Assembly (NCBI GenBank): GCA_022865305.1 | Contig: JALHSP010000147.1 | Coordinates: 235,197 to 299,196 of the forward strand | Origin: Bacteroidales bacterium | GTDB lineage: Bacteria > Bacteroidota > Bacteroidia > Bacteroidales > VadinHA17 | Direction of reading: 5' to 3' | Length of the DNA: 64,000 nt | Shown: positions 1 to 9,204 of the stretch, piece after piece | How positions within the stretch are numbered: position 1 is the stretch's first letter | Layout of the letters: every line of letters begins with the position of its first letter | Made by a program: the position numbers and the translations under genes | Notes under the pieces: generated by a model | What the model saw: the letters and a program-made list of their open reading frames with translations, nothing else | Database searches by the model: none | What the model was told of the DNA's origin: nothing

Positions 1-7
1 ATTTAAT

Positions 8-15
8 TATATTTG
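8..15 (+). promoter_or_regulatory. Bacteroidota -7 promoter element for the Bat operon
   Basis: TATATTTG fits the Bacteroidota -7 consensus TAnnTTTG and would place transcription start near position 20, about 16 nt before the MoxR start codon. The -33 TTG would lie outside the window and cannot be checked. Confidence 0.5.
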
Positions 16-35
16 CAACTTAAAATTTTAAAACC

Positions 36-1031
36 ATGGAGCAAACTGCAGATATCAGAATTCTGAATGAAAAAATTGAAAAAGAGAGCGCTTTTGTTGA
101 TATCATCAGGATGGAAATGAATAAAGTGATTGTAGGTCAGAAGCACCTGATTGACAGTCTGATGATAGGACTTCTTGCCAATGGTCACATTTTGCTTGAA
201 GGAGTTCCGGGGCTCGCAAAAACACTTGCAATTAAATCGCTGGCATCAATAATAGATGCAAAGTTCAGCAGGATCCAGTTCACTCCTGATCTTCTGCCTG
301 CTGACCTGATCGGGACAATGATTTATAGTCAGAAAAAGGAGGAGTTCATAGTGAAAAAAGGACCTGTATTTGCGAATTTCATACTTGCTGATGAGATAAA
401 CCGTTCTCCTGCAAAAGTGCAAAGCGCCCTGCTGGAAGCCATGCAGGAAAGGCAGATCACAATTGGTGAATCGACATACAGGCTTGATGAACCTTTCCTG
501 GTTCTTGCTACCCAGAATCCGATAGAGCAGGAGGGAACTTATCCTCTCCCCGAAGCACAGGTTGACAGATTCATGTTAAAAGTTCTGATCGATTATCCAT
601 CAATGGATGAAGAAAAACTTATAATCAGGGAGAACCTTGCAAAAGAATTTCCCGGAACCAGCAAGGTTTTGAAACCATCAGATATTACCAGGGCAAGAGA
701 AATAGTAAGAGAAGTATATATGGATGAAAAGATCGAGAACTATATTCTGAATATAGTCTTTGCCAGCCGTAATCCTGAAAAGTACGGTCTTCCTGCATTC
801 ACCAATATGATATCGTACGGAGCATCCCCGCGTGCTTCAATATATCTCTCACTCGCTGCAAAAGCTTTTGCATTCATACGCAGAAGAGGATATGTCATAC
901 CTGAAGATGTTAGAACAATATGTTCTGATGTAATGCGACACAGAATAGGTCTTACCTATGAAGCTGAAGCAGAAAACATTAATCAGGACAAAATAATTTC
1001 TGAAATCCTGAATGTTGTTGAAGTACCATAG
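36..1031 (+). CDS. moxR: MoxR-family AAA+ ATPase of the Bat operon
   Basis: A cytoplasmic AAA+ chaperone-like ATPase. MoxR proteins act with von Willebrand A (VWA) domain partners in assembling or activating protein complexes. Walker A is GVPGLAKT at residues 56-63 and Walker B FILADEIN at 115-122, followed by the MoxR-typical NRSPAKVQSALLEAMQE stretch. The length of 331 aa is normal for the family. It is the first gene of a co-directional run ending at 8656 that includes DUF58 and both VWA proteins BatA and BatB, the standard partners. The family assignment is certain; the client complex is unknown. Confidence 0.95.
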   Translation: MEQTADIRILNEKIEKESAFVDIIRMEMNKVIVGQKHLIDSLMIGLLANGHILLEGVPGLAKTLAIKSLASIIDAKFSRIQFTPDLLPADLIGTMIYSQKKEEFIVKKGPVFANFILADEINRSPAKVQSALLEAMQERQITIGESTYRLDEPFLVLATQNPIEQEGTYPLPEAQVDRFMLKVLIDYPSMDEEKLIIRENLAKEFPGTSKVLKPSDITRAREIVREVYMDEKIENYILNIVFASRNPEKYGLPAFTNMISYGASPRASIYLSLAAKAFAFIRRRGYVIPEDVRTICSDVMRHRIGLTYEAEAENINQDKIISEILNVVEVP

Positions 1032-1041
1032 AAAAAACCTC

Positions 1042-1446
1042 ATGAAAAGTTTTACGCTAGCTGCAATTTTTATAATAACAAATATGATTGCTTCCGGTCA
1101 GAACCTTATCGGATATGACAGCAGGGAGATAAAAAAATATATGAAAGAGAATTGTAAGGATATGAATATTAATGATGTAAGAAATACCAGATTTAAATAT
1201 CTTAAATACTCCGATAATTATGACAATCAGACGGTTTTATTCTTTTTATCCACTGACTCTGTCTGTAAAAGTGTAAGACAGATTTGCGATTTGAGCCTTA
1301 AACCTCAAAAAGTGAAAGAATTTAATTCAATATATAATAAGGTTGGTGAAAACAGCTGGATTGAAACCAGAAATAAAAAGGACTACCTCGTTGTGATAAG
1401 GGAAGAGGAATGGACATTCATTGTTACTATAGAACCTGCAAAATAA
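1042..1446 (+). CDS. Small secreted protein of unknown function within the Bat operon
   Basis: A 134-residue protein with a signal peptide ending near IASGQ (residues 1-20), so probably periplasmic. I do not recognise a family. The mature part is charged and Lys/Asn-rich, has two cysteines (C71 region, SVCKSVRQIC) that could form a disulfide, and ends in a hydrophobic strand-like stretch (DYLVVIREEEWTFIVTI). A start 30 nt upstream inside moxR is possible, but the ATG at 1042 gives the clean signal peptide. It lies between moxR and the DUF58 gene with 10-nt gaps, so it is co-transcribed. Bat operons usually have moxR directly followed by DUF58, which makes this an insertion of interest. Confidence 0.75.
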   Translation: MKSFTLAAIFIITNMIASGQNLIGYDSREIKKYMKENCKDMNINDVRNTRFKYLKYSDNYDNQTVLFFLSTDSVCKSVRQICDLSLKPQKVKEFNSIYNKVGENSWIETRNKKDYLVVIREEEWTFIVTIEPAK

Positions 1447-1456
1447 TTCATGCAAA

Positions 1457-2320
1457 GTGGAAGCTACGGAATTAATAAAGAAAGTCCGCAGAATAGAAAT
1501 AAAAACAAGAGGATTGACCCGGCATATATTTGCCGGTCAGTATCATAGTGCTTTCAAGGGTCGGGGAATCGCTTTCAGTGAGGTCAGGGAATATATTTAT
1601 GGCGATGACATAAGAAGTATTGACTGGAATGTCACTGCACGGTTTAACCATCCTTATGTCAAGGTTTTTGAAGAGGAAAGGGAACTCACGGTTGTGTTGC
1701 TTATTGATGTCAGCGGTTCGGGTAACTTCGGGACGACTGTCAGCTTTAAGCGGGATGTTATGACTGAGATTGCAGCAGTGCTTTCATTTTCTGCTATATT
1801 TAACAATGACAAGATCGGTGTTATATTCTTTTCCGATAAAGTAGAGAAATTTATCCCCCCAAAAAAAGGAAGGAAACATATTCTCAGAATAATCAGGGAA
1901 CTTCTTGATTTCACTTCAGAAAGCCGGAAAACTAACCTGAATGTACCATTGCAATTTCTGACAAATGCTATCAAAAAGAGATGTACAGCTTTTATCATTT
2001 CCGATTTTATTGCCCCGGATTTTGAGGATGCGTTGCGCATTGCATCAAAAAAGCATGATATCGCGGCGTTGAAAGTATTTGATCCTGTAGAAACATCAAT
2101 CCCGAATATCGGACTGATTAAAATATCAGATTCGGAAACCGGAGCTGAAAAATGGATTGATACTTCGACAAAGTCATCCAGAAAAGCGTACGAGCAATGG
2201 TGGAGAGAACATACGGGAATTATAAAAGATATTTTTAAAAGATGCGGGGTGGATGCAGCCTGTTTCAGTACGGGTGAAGATTATGTAAAACCTCTCATTA
2301 ACCTGTTCAAGACCAGATAA
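1457..2320 (+). CDS. DUF58-domain protein of the Bat operon
   Basis: A 287-aa protein with the DUF58 signature YGDDIRSIDWNVTARF near residues 49-64, followed by a degenerate VWA fold with LLIDVSGSG near 82-90. DUF58 proteins are regular MoxR partners encoded beside it. No membrane segment or signal peptide is visible, so a cytoplasmic location is likely. The start is a GTG; no in-frame ATG exists upstream before the previous gene, and an ATG at 1450 is out of frame. It is spaced 10 nt after the preceding gene and 5 nt before the next. Function beyond participation in the Bat complex is unknown. Confidence 0.88.
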   Translation: MEATELIKKVRRIEIKTRGLTRHIFAGQYHSAFKGRGIAFSEVREYIYGDDIRSIDWNVTARFNHPYVKVFEEERELTVVLLIDVSGSGNFGTTVSFKRDVMTEIAAVLSFSAIFNNDKIGVIFFSDKVEKFIPPKKGRKHILRIIRELLDFTSESRKTNLNVPLQFLTNAIKKRCTAFIISDFIAPDFEDALRIASKKHDIAALKVFDPVETSIPNIGLIKISDSETGAEKWIDTSTKSSRKAYEQWWREHTGIIKDIFKRCGVDAACFSTGEDYVKPLINLFKTR

Positions 2321-2325
2321 CTTAT

Positions 2326-3306
2326 ATGAAGAGTCTTCCTGTTCAGATATTAATGATTGTTGCATTTTCCTTACCGGCAAAGGGACAGGATGTAAAAGTT
2401 ACAGCTGGTTTTGATTCATCAAGAATCTATATCGGCGATCAGATTCATTTTACCGTCACAGTTGAACAACCTTCTGACCTTGTTGTTGCACTTCCGGTAC
2501 TGAAGGATACTTTGTGCAGGAACATAGAAATACTTTCAGGCAGCGAGATTGACAGTTCTCTTGTTGGTGATAACAGAATCAGAATTACCAGTAGATATCT
2601 GATAACTTCTTTTGATTCTGGCTTTTATCATGTGCCACCGGTCTTCGCGGAAATAAAAAATGAAAATGGAATCAAACGGTTTTATTCTGAATACTCACTT
2701 CTCGAGGTAATGAGAGTTATGATTGCTCCTGCAGATACTACAGCAAAGATCTATGATATTATTGAACCATATCGCGCACCGGTTACATTAGGGGAGGTGC
2801 TCCCCTGGATTTTTCTTGCGGTAATTGCGGTTGCTGCAGCCTGGTTTCTTGCTAAATTATTTCGTAAACTGATAAAAAAACGAACAGGAAAAGAACCAGT
2901 TATCAACCCTGATCCGGCTCATGTTATTGCCTTCAGGGACTTAGAAAAGTTAAGAGAAGAAAAACTCTGGCAAAAAGGTGAAATTAAACAATATTATTCA
3001 AGGCTGACAGAAATAATCCGTCAGTATCTGGAGAACAGGTTCGGGGTCTTTTCTCTTGAACTTACCACCTCAGAAACCCTGGATGCACTTATCAGAACAG
3101 GTTTTAAAAAAGATAATTCATACGCAAAACTCAAATCAGTACTGACAGGTTCAGACCTTGTGAAATTTGCCAGGTATAAACCTGAGCCGTCAGAGAATGA
3201 ATTGCACTTTGAAGATTCCTGGGAATTTGTACTTACTACTAAAAAACAGGATGAGATAACCGAACCTGTTAATAAGAAAGATACAGAGAAGGAGGAAACC
3301 GTATGA
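2326..3306 (+). CDS. Membrane-anchored BatD-related protein of the Bat operon
   Basis: A 326-aa protein with a signal peptide (residues 1-20, ending AKGQ), a periplasmic beta-sandwich-like region of about 140 residues resembling the repeated domain of BatD, and one membrane segment near residues 155-180 (LPWIFLAVIAVAAAWFLAKLF). A cytoplasmic helical domain follows, resembling the C-terminal part of BatD (DLEKLREEKLW... SRLTEIIRQYLENRFG). Such short BatD-like genes commonly sit between DUF58 and BatA in Bacteroidota. The stop overlaps the batA start by 4 nt, indicating translational coupling. The role is inferred as a scaffold of the Bat membrane complex. Confidence 0.8.
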   Translation: MKSLPVQILMIVAFSLPAKGQDVKVTAGFDSSRIYIGDQIHFTVTVEQPSDLVVALPVLKDTLCRNIEILSGSEIDSSLVGDNRIRITSRYLITSFDSGFYHVPPVFAEIKNENGIKRFYSEYSLLEVMRVMIAPADTTAKIYDIIEPYRAPVTLGEVLPWIFLAVIAVAAAWFLAKLFRKLIKKRTGKEPVINPDPAHVIAFRDLEKLREEKLWQKGEIKQYYSRLTEIIRQYLENRFGVFSLELTTSETLDALIRTGFKKDNSYAKLKSVLTGSDLVKFARYKPEPSENELHFEDSWEFVLTTKKQDEITEPVNKKDTEKEETV

Positions 3307-4295
3307 CAGTAATTAAATTTGCTGAACCGCTTTTTCTTTATCTCCTGGTCATTGTTGCAGGAATGATAGCTTTTTATGTTCTGAAACAACAAAAGACAAA
3401 TGCATCATTGCAAATGCCGGGATTGCAGGCATTTGGCAACACAGGAAATACCTTCCGCAACTACCTCAGACATATCCTTTTTGCCTTACGCACAATTGCA
3501 GTAACACTTCTTATTATTGTACTGGCACGTCCTCAGAAGACAGATATTTTCCAGGACGTTACAACCGAAGGAATTGATATAGTACTGATACTCGATATCT
3601 CAGGCAGTATGCTTGCCCGCGATTTCAAGCCTGACAGGCTTGAAGCATCAAAAAATGTTGCAACCGAATTTATCTCAGGCAGACCATATGACCGAATGGG
3701 ACTTGTGGTTTTCAGTGGCGAAAGTTTCACCCAATGTCCTCTGACGACAGATCATGCAGTCCTGATAAACCTGATGCGTGAGATTCAGAGCGGAATGATT
3801 GAAGACGGAACAGCAATCGGGATGGGGCTGGCAACAGCAATTAACAGAATAAAAGATTCCGATTCGAAAAGCAAAGTAATAATTCTGCTGACAGATGGCA
3901 TTAATAACAGGGGCGAGATAGCCCCTGCAACTGCTGCAGATATCGCAAAGACATTTGGTATTAGAGTTTATACAATTGGCGTTGGAACACAGGGTATGGC
4001 TCCCTATCCCGTTCAAACGGCTTTTGGAATCCAATACCAGAATATGCCGGTGGAAATCGATGAGGCAATTCTTAAAGAAATTGCAGAAAAAACCGGCGGA
4101 AAGTACTTCAGGGCAACAGACAATACCAAACTGGTCCAGGTTTACAGTGAAATCGATAAACTGGAAAAATCAAAAATTGATGTAAGGCAATTTACCAGGA
4201 AGGAAGAAAAATACCTTCTTCCTGCAATTATTGCCTTCAGTTTGCTGGTCCTTGAAGTTTTGCTCAGGCTTACAATATACCGAAACCTCACCTAA
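3303..4295 (+). CDS. batA: BatA, VWA-domain membrane protein (aerotolerance operon)
   Basis: A 330-aa protein with two N-terminal membrane segments (about residues 7-25 and 55-75), a VWA domain and one C-terminal membrane segment near residue 305. The metal-ion-dependent adhesion site is intact: ILDISGSM near residues 95-102, the DGTAIGMGLATA Thr loop, and LLTDGINN. BatA proteins are named from the Bacteroides aerotolerance operon and are thought to form a membrane complex with BatB-E and MoxR. The start overlaps the upstream gene (ATGA). The next gene, batB, is a close paralogue, consistent with the canonical batA-batB pair. Confidence 0.93.
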   Translation: MTVIKFAEPLFLYLLVIVAGMIAFYVLKQQKTNASLQMPGLQAFGNTGNTFRNYLRHILFALRTIAVTLLIIVLARPQKTDIFQDVTTEGIDIVLILDISGSMLARDFKPDRLEASKNVATEFISGRPYDRMGLVVFSGESFTQCPLTTDHAVLINLMREIQSGMIEDGTAIGMGLATAINRIKDSDSKSKVIILLTDGINNRGEIAPATAADIAKTFGIRVYTIGVGTQGMAPYPVQTAFGIQYQNMPVEIDEAILKEIAEKTGGKYFRATDNTKLVQVYSEIDKLEKSKIDVRQFTRKEEKYLLPAIIAFSLLVLEVLLRLTIYRNLT

Positions 4296-4307
4296 ATCGA
4301 GACGACA

Positions 4308-5348
4308 ATGCAGTTATTCAGATTTGCATATCCCGATTTCCTGTACCTGTTTCTTTTGCTTCCGGTTATGGTTTTATTGTGGGTCTTAAATGAAGCAAGA
4401 AAACGGAAAGCATTGAAACGGTTTGGCGATACCATGCTTGTTAACAGATTGCTTCCTGAACGCTCGACAATAAGACCCTCCGTTAAATTTATCATTCAGA
4501 TCCTTGCATTATCAGCGTGTATCATCATTCTTGCAAGACCACAATTCGGTTCAAAACTTGAAGAAGTGAAAAAGCAGGGTGTGGAGGTAATAATAGCTCT
4601 TGATGTCAGCAATTCAATGCTCGCAGAAGATATCCAGCCAAACAGGCTTACAAGGGCAAAACAGGCACTGACAAGGCTTATCGATAATCTCTATAACGAC
4701 AAAATAGGATTAATTGTATTTGCCGGCGATGCATATACACAGATCCCGATAACAACTGATTACATATCTGCAAAAATGTTCCTGTCAACAATTAATCCGG
4801 ATATGGTACCTAAACAAGGTACAGCCATTGGTGCTGCTATTGATTTGGGAATGAGGTCATTCAGTCCAGGTGAAGGTAAAAGCAAGGCAATGATAATCAT
4901 CACAGACGGAGAAAATCACGAAGATGATCCTGTTGCAAAAGCTTCTGAGGCTTCTAAAAATGGAATCGTTGTCCATACTATAGGAATAGGATCATCCGAA
5001 GGAGTTCCTGTACCAGTGCTTGTAAATGGCAAGAAAGATTTTCTGAAAGACGCCGACGGGAATACAGTAATTACAAAACTGGATGAAGAAATACTTAAAA
5101 AGACTGCAATCAGTGCAAATGGCAATTATGTGAAAGCCAGCAATACCAATTTAGGACTTGACGAGATCTTTAATGAGATTAAAAAAATGAAAAACCAGGA
5201 GTTGGAAAGTACAATGTACACCGAATACAATGATCAATTCCAGATTTTTGCTGCAATTGCTTTGTTTTTGCTGGTTATTGACTTCATTATTATGGATAGA
5301 AAAAACAGGAAACTCGCAAAGATAAAATTGTTTAAATTCAGAATTTAA
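4308..5348 (+). CDS. batB: BatB, VWA-domain membrane protein (aerotolerance operon)
   Basis: A 346-aa paralogue of BatA with the same layout: N-terminal membrane segments (FLYLFLLLPVMVLLWVL, then FIIQILALSACIIILA), a VWA domain, and a C-terminal membrane segment near residues 308-325. The MIDAS residues are present in ALDVSNSMLAED, the KQGTAIGAAID loop and IITDGENHEDD. It lies 12 nt after batA. As in other BatB proteins it is slightly longer than BatA. It is thought to bridge periplasmic Bat components and cytoplasmic MoxR, but the biochemical activity of the complex is not established. Confidence 0.93.
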   Translation: MQLFRFAYPDFLYLFLLLPVMVLLWVLNEARKRKALKRFGDTMLVNRLLPERSTIRPSVKFIIQILALSACIIILARPQFGSKLEEVKKQGVEVIIALDVSNSMLAEDIQPNRLTRAKQALTRLIDNLYNDKIGLIVFAGDAYTQIPITTDYISAKMFLSTINPDMVPKQGTAIGAAIDLGMRSFSPGEGKSKAMIIITDGENHEDDPVAKASEASKNGIVVHTIGIGSSEGVPVPVLVNGKKDFLKDADGNTVITKLDEEILKKTAISANGNYVKASNTNLGLDEIFNEIKKMKNQELESTMYTEYNDQFQIFAAIALFLLVIDFIIMDRKNRKLAKIKLFKFRI

Positions 5349-5366
5349 TAAAATACTAATAATCAG

Positions 5367-6098
5367 ATGTTCAGAAAAACCATATATATGGAAAAACAAT
5401 CTGCATCCAAAATCCTGATTACTGTCATATTTCTTGCTTTAGCTGAAATTATCAATGCACAGAGTGATAAAAAGTTTATAAGACAGGGTAACAGGGAGTA
5501 TGAGAAAGATAAATATTCCGAGGCTGAGACCTCCTACAGAAGGGCTATTGACAAAAATAAAGGATCTGCCGATGCAGTGTTTAATATCGGAGATGCATTA
5601 TATAAGCAGAATAAATTTGATGACGCAGGAAAGCAATTTGTTGATAATCATTATCTTATTGAAGACAAAGAAAAGAAATCCGCCAGTTTGTATAACCTGG
5701 GGAACTCCTTGTTGATGGCAAATAAGGTTCAGGAGAGTATTGAAGCATTTAAAGGGTCTCTTAAACTTAATCCTTCAAACATGGAAGCAAAATATAACCT
5801 TGCTTACGCTCAGGACCTTCTTAAACAGCAGCAACAAAAGAATCAGGAGCAACAGGATCAGAATAAGAATGGCCAGAATAAGGATCAGAACGAAAAGCAG
5901 GGAAACAAGGATCAGGAGCAAAACCAGGATCAGAATAAAGAACAACAGCAGCAACAGCAGGAACAGCAGCAGGAAATATCTAAGGAAGATGCACAACGGT
6001 TGCTAAATGCGCTGGCAAATGATGAAAAAAATGTTCAGGAAAAAGTTAAACTCGCAAAAGCAATGAAAGCTAAGGTCAGAACAGTTAAAAACTGGTGA
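5367..6098 (+). CDS. batC: BatC, TPR protein with Gln-rich tail
   Basis: Up to 243 aa. A start at 5388 (MEKQSASK) would also give a good signal peptide ending IINAQ. The N-terminal half contains tetratricopeptide-type helices (NREYEKDKYSEAETSYRRAI; YNLGNSLLMANKVQESIEAFKGSLKLNPSN). Residues about 150-205 are extremely Gln/Asn/Lys-rich, made of QDQNK and QQQ blocks. The tail ISKEDAQRLLNALANDEKNVQEK is the conserved BatC C-terminus. Low-complexity tracts are usual in BatC. It is probably exported and acts as a protein-interaction scaffold in the Bat complex. The long opposite-strand Leu/Ile ORF here is a shadow of this repeat. Confidence 0.9.
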   Translation: MFRKTIYMEKQSASKILITVIFLALAEIINAQSDKKFIRQGNREYEKDKYSEAETSYRRAIDKNKGSADAVFNIGDALYKQNKFDDAGKQFVDNHYLIEDKEKKSASLYNLGNSLLMANKVQESIEAFKGSLKLNPSNMEAKYNLAYAQDLLKQQQQKNQEQQDQNKNGQNKDQNEKQGNKDQEQNQDQNKEQQQQQQEQQQEISKEDAQRLLNALANDEKNVQEKVKLAKAMKAKVRTVKNW

Positions 6099-6112
6099 TC
6101 TGAATCAGAAAA

Positions 6113-7882
6113 ATGAAAAGAATAATATTATACAGCCTTTTTATTTTGTCATCGCTGACCATTTCAGCCCAGGATATCACGGTACAGGCTGAATATCCGT
6201 CAGTAGTTGTGGCTGGTCAGCAGTTTACCGTTGAGTGGACAGTAAATTCAGGAGGTGGTGAATTTTCCGCTCCTTCATTTGAAGGATTTTATAAACTAAT
6301 GGAACCACAGACTTCATACAGCTCCAATACTCAGATAATTAACGGGAAAATGTCACACCAGACATCTTACAGCTATGTTTATTATCTTCAGGCTGTTAAG
6401 GAAGGTAAATTTACTATTGCACCTGCTGTCTTTACCCTTAAGAATAAAACCTACGCTTCAGATTCGATGCGTATTGAAGTAATAAATAACAATACTCCAC
6501 GTCAAAATGTTGAGGCCGGGAGCGATATTTTCCTTAATTTTTCACTTAACCGCAAAGAGGTCTATCTTGGTGAGCATATAGTTGCCACAGTTAAAATTTA
6601 TACAAGAGTTAACCTTTCCGGAATAAATGAAATAAAGTACCCTCCGTTTACAGGTTTCCTCAAAGTAGATCTGGAAACACCTCCGCTTACATCACTTAAA
6701 CAGGAAAATGTGAACGGGACTAATTACGGAACTGGTATCATTCAGCAGTTCCTGCTTTATCCCCAGGTAACCGGTGAGATCACTATTGATCCGGTTCAGA
6801 TTTCTGTTTTGGTTCAGCAGAAGGTAGGTCAGGACAATTCATTTTTTGGAGATTTTTTTAACAATTACCAGACTATCCCAAAAGCAGTTATTAGTCAGGC
6901 TGTTAAGATAAATGTCAGGCAACTACCGGGTATTAAGCCTGACGATTTTTCCGGTGTTGTCGGGAAACTGGATCTTAATGCGACTGTCAGTAAAGATTCA
7001 GTTAATGTAAATGACGCAGTCAATTTCAGGGTAACCATTTCGGGAAATGGAAACCTGAAGCTTGCAGCTGTTCCCGAACTAAAATTACCACCCGATGTTG
7101 AAATATATGATCCAAAAATTTCAGATGAAATCAGGAATGGAATTAACGGTTCCTCTGGTCAGAAAACGTTTGAATACCTTTTAATTCCACGTCATTATGG
7201 AGATTTTACTATTCCTCCGGTTTCATATTCCTATTTTAATACCTCGAAAGGACAATATGAGAGATTGACAACTGATGAATTTCATTTCCATGCCAGAAAA
7301 GGAACTGAGCAGAATACAGAAATTACAGTCTATGGCGGTGTTTCAAAAGAAGATGTCAAATATGTCGGGAAAGATATCCGGTTTATCAAATCAGATCCCG
7401 GAAGACTTTTAAAATCATCAAATATTCTTTTATCAGGACGATCCTTTTACACTGCATATGCATCGGCATTGTTTGTGTTCCTGCTTGTACTTTTTATCAG
7501 GCGGGAACATATAAGGCGAAACGCTGATCTAAATGCTGTCAGAAACCGTAAAGCCGGTAAAGTTGCTGTGAAAAGACTTCACGAAGCATCAAAATGCCTT
7601 AACCACGGACAGATCGACAGGTTTTATGAAGAGATATTAAAGGCTATATGGGGTTACCTGAGCGATAAACTGAATATTCCTGTATCAGAACTTACAAGAA
7701 ATAATGCCGTTAATGCTTTGACAGAAAAAGGTATTGACGAAGTAAAAATCAAAAATCTGACAGATATTCTTGATAATTGTGAATATGCCAGATTTGCTCC
7801 TGCTGCATCAGGCACAGAAGCTGCTGCTGTTTATGAAGGAGCATCTGAGTTTATCCGGTCCGTAGAAAATTCAATAGGGTAG
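6113..7882 (+). CDS. batD: BatD, oxygen-tolerance protein
   Basis: A 589-aa protein with a signal peptide (residues 1-20, ending TISAQ), several periplasmic immunoglobulin-like beta domains up to about residue 430, one membrane segment near 442-462 (FYTAYASALFVFLLVLFI), and a cytoplasmic helical domain. Architecture and length match BatD. The ordered repeat phrases VYLGEHIVATVKI and VNVNDAVNFRVTISGNGNL mark successive domains. It lies 14 nt after batC and 3 nt before batE. Family assignment is firm; molecular function is not established. Confidence 0.92.
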   Translation: MKRIILYSLFILSSLTISAQDITVQAEYPSVVVAGQQFTVEWTVNSGGGEFSAPSFEGFYKLMEPQTSYSSNTQIINGKMSHQTSYSYVYYLQAVKEGKFTIAPAVFTLKNKTYASDSMRIEVINNNTPRQNVEAGSDIFLNFSLNRKEVYLGEHIVATVKIYTRVNLSGINEIKYPPFTGFLKVDLETPPLTSLKQENVNGTNYGTGIIQQFLLYPQVTGEITIDPVQISVLVQQKVGQDNSFFGDFFNNYQTIPKAVISQAVKINVRQLPGIKPDDFSGVVGKLDLNATVSKDSVNVNDAVNFRVTISGNGNLKLAAVPELKLPPDVEIYDPKISDEIRNGINGSSGQKTFEYLLIPRHYGDFTIPPVSYSYFNTSKGQYERLTTDEFHFHARKGTEQNTEITVYGGVSKEDVKYVGKDIRFIKSDPGRLLKSSNILLSGRSFYTAYASALFVFLLVLFIRREHIRRNADLNAVRNRKAGKVAVKRLHEASKCLNHGQIDRFYEEILKAIWGYLSDKLNIPVSELTRNNAVNALTEKGIDEVKIKNLTDILDNCEYARFAPAASGTEAAAVYEGASEFIRSVENSIG

Positions 7883-7885
7883 AAG

Positions 7886-8656
7886 ATGAATTACAGAGTA
7901 TTTTACATATCGGTTTTGTCAGCAATTCTTTTATTCCCCGGAACTGTCCTTCCGCAGGATACAAAAGATGATAAATTCAAAAAAGGAACAGAATATTTTT
8001 CTTCCGGTAGTTATAAGGAAGCGCTGGAACAGTGGATCGATATTTATAATACAGGCTATCGTTCCGCACAACTGGATTACAATATCGGGAATGCGTATTT
8101 TAAGCTGGATAACATCCCTGGGGCAATTTTATTTTATGAACGGGCATATATGCTTAATCCTGCTGTTGAAGATATAACTTATAATCTGAATATAGCGAGG
8201 ACACTTGTTGTGGATCGGTTTGAAGAAATCCCGGAGCTTTTCTTTGTTAAATGGTATAATTTCATGTCGCTGATTATGTCTGGAAACAGCTGGGCTAAGA
8301 TCAGCATAGTTACATTTGTTCTCTGCCTTCTGTTCCTGTCACTATATTTTTACTCATCCAGATACAGGTACAAGGTTATTGGATTCTGGCTGGCAGTTTT
8401 TTTACTTTTAGTGTCTGTCACCTCTTTTGCCCTCGCTGCCAGAAATAAATCACTTGTGCATGACAGCCATAAAGCGATTATATATAGCCCTTCAGTCAAC
8501 GGTAAAAGTTCTCCTGACAACAGCGGGACTGACCTGTTTGTCCTTCATGAAGGAACAAAAGTAACTGTTGAAGATGAAGTAGGTGAATGGTACGAAATCA
8601 GGCTTTCTGACGGAAATAAAGGATGGATACCAGCAAATAGCCTTGAAATAATTTAA
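7886..8656 (+). CDS. batE: BatE, TPR and SH3-domain membrane protein
   Basis: A 256-aa protein with a signal peptide (ending VLPQ, residue 24), TPR helices at about 30-105 (SGSYKEALEQWIDIYNTGY; NIGNAYFKLDNIPGAILFYERAY), two membrane segments near 128-172, and a C-terminal bacterial SH3 domain (EGTKVTVEDEVGEWYEIRLSDGN...WIPANSLEII). This combination is the hallmark of BatE. It is the last gene of the Bat operon; the next gene follows after 67 nt. The SH3 domain should face the periplasm. Confidence 0.9.
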   Translation: MNYRVFYISVLSAILLFPGTVLPQDTKDDKFKKGTEYFSSGSYKEALEQWIDIYNTGYRSAQLDYNIGNAYFKLDNIPGAILFYERAYMLNPAVEDITYNLNIARTLVVDRFEEIPELFFVKWYNFMSLIMSGNSWAKISIVTFVLCLLFLSLYFYSSRYRYKVIGFWLAVFLLLVSVTSFALAARNKSLVHDSHKAIIYSPSVNGKSSPDNSGTDLFVLHEGTKVTVEDEVGEWYEIRLSDGNKGWIPANSLEII

Positions 8657-8723
8657 ACTGTCTGCAACTTATTTACTAATTTTAGGGTCAATTATAAGTT
8701 GGTAAAACTAAATAAAGCCGGTC

Positions 8724-9119
8724 ATGAAAAAGTATTTCTTCATTTTAGTGATCCTGTTAACGGTTTTTGCCTGTAAAAAAGTTAAATTTTCACCAGAAGG
8801 CCCCACCGATGTCAGAGTAAGAAACCTTTCAGATCTGACTTTCTATGAAGTAATTGTCAATACATCAGGTGGTATTGATACTCTTGGCGATATTGGTCCC
8901 GGAAACGAATCTGAATACTATCGTTTTGATAAAGCTTACCCGAAAGCGGAGATTTCTGCCACCATCAATAGTGAGAAGTTTTATACCGGACCTGTAAATT
9001 ACACTTACATGCAATATCTTGGACAGGACAAGATCACTTATGAAGTCGATATCTCAAGCATGTCCAACAAGACGCTGACGATCTTTAATGTCATTCATGA
9101 AGAACCGATAAATCCATAA
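8724..9119 (+). CDS. Putative lipoprotein of unknown function
   Basis: A 131-aa protein with a lipoprotein signal peptide and lipobox-like LLTVFAC (Cys17), so probably outer-membrane or periplasmic. The mature part is a short beta-rich domain (TDVRVRNLSDLTFYEVIVNTSGG... YEVDISSMSNKTLTIFNV). I do not recognise a named family. It is followed at once by a strong terminator, so it may end the Bat transcript or be a separate small unit. No promoter consensus was found in the 67-nt gap upstream. Confidence 0.75.
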   Translation: MKKYFFILVILLTVFACKKVKFSPEGPTDVRVRNLSDLTFYEVIVNTSGGIDTLGDIGPGNESEYYRFDKAYPKAEISATINSEKFYTGPVNYTYMQYLGQDKITYEVDISSMSNKTLTIFNVIHEEPINP

Positions 9120-9139
9120 TAGTTTGCAATCCTTACCAG

Positions 9140-9165
9140 AGAGGCATTAAGGCCTCTTTCTTTTT
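9140..9165 (+). terminator. Rho-independent terminator after the lipoprotein gene
   Basis: AGAGGC (9140-9145) pairs with GCCTCT (9152-9157) across the loop ATTAAG, followed by a T-rich run to 9165. It lies 21 nt after the lipoprotein stop and closes the Bat/lipoprotein region. Confidence 0.8.
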
Positions 9166-9179
9166 ACCGGTTATATTGA

Positions 9180-9187
9180 TAAATTTG
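9180..9187 (+). promoter_or_regulatory. Possible -7 promoter element upstream of the Mo-oxidoreductase operon
   Basis: TAAATTTG matches TAnnTTTG and lies 17 nt before the ATG at 9205, directly after the terminator. No clear -33 TTG is seen at the usual spacing, so this is a partial match. Confidence 0.4.
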
Positions 9188-9204
9188 CCATTATCTGAAG
9201 AGTA

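Noticed and set aside
5775..5996. Leu/Ile-rich open frame opposite batC
   Set aside because: It is the antisense image of the Gln/Asn/Lys-rich repeat in BatC; no start context or homology.
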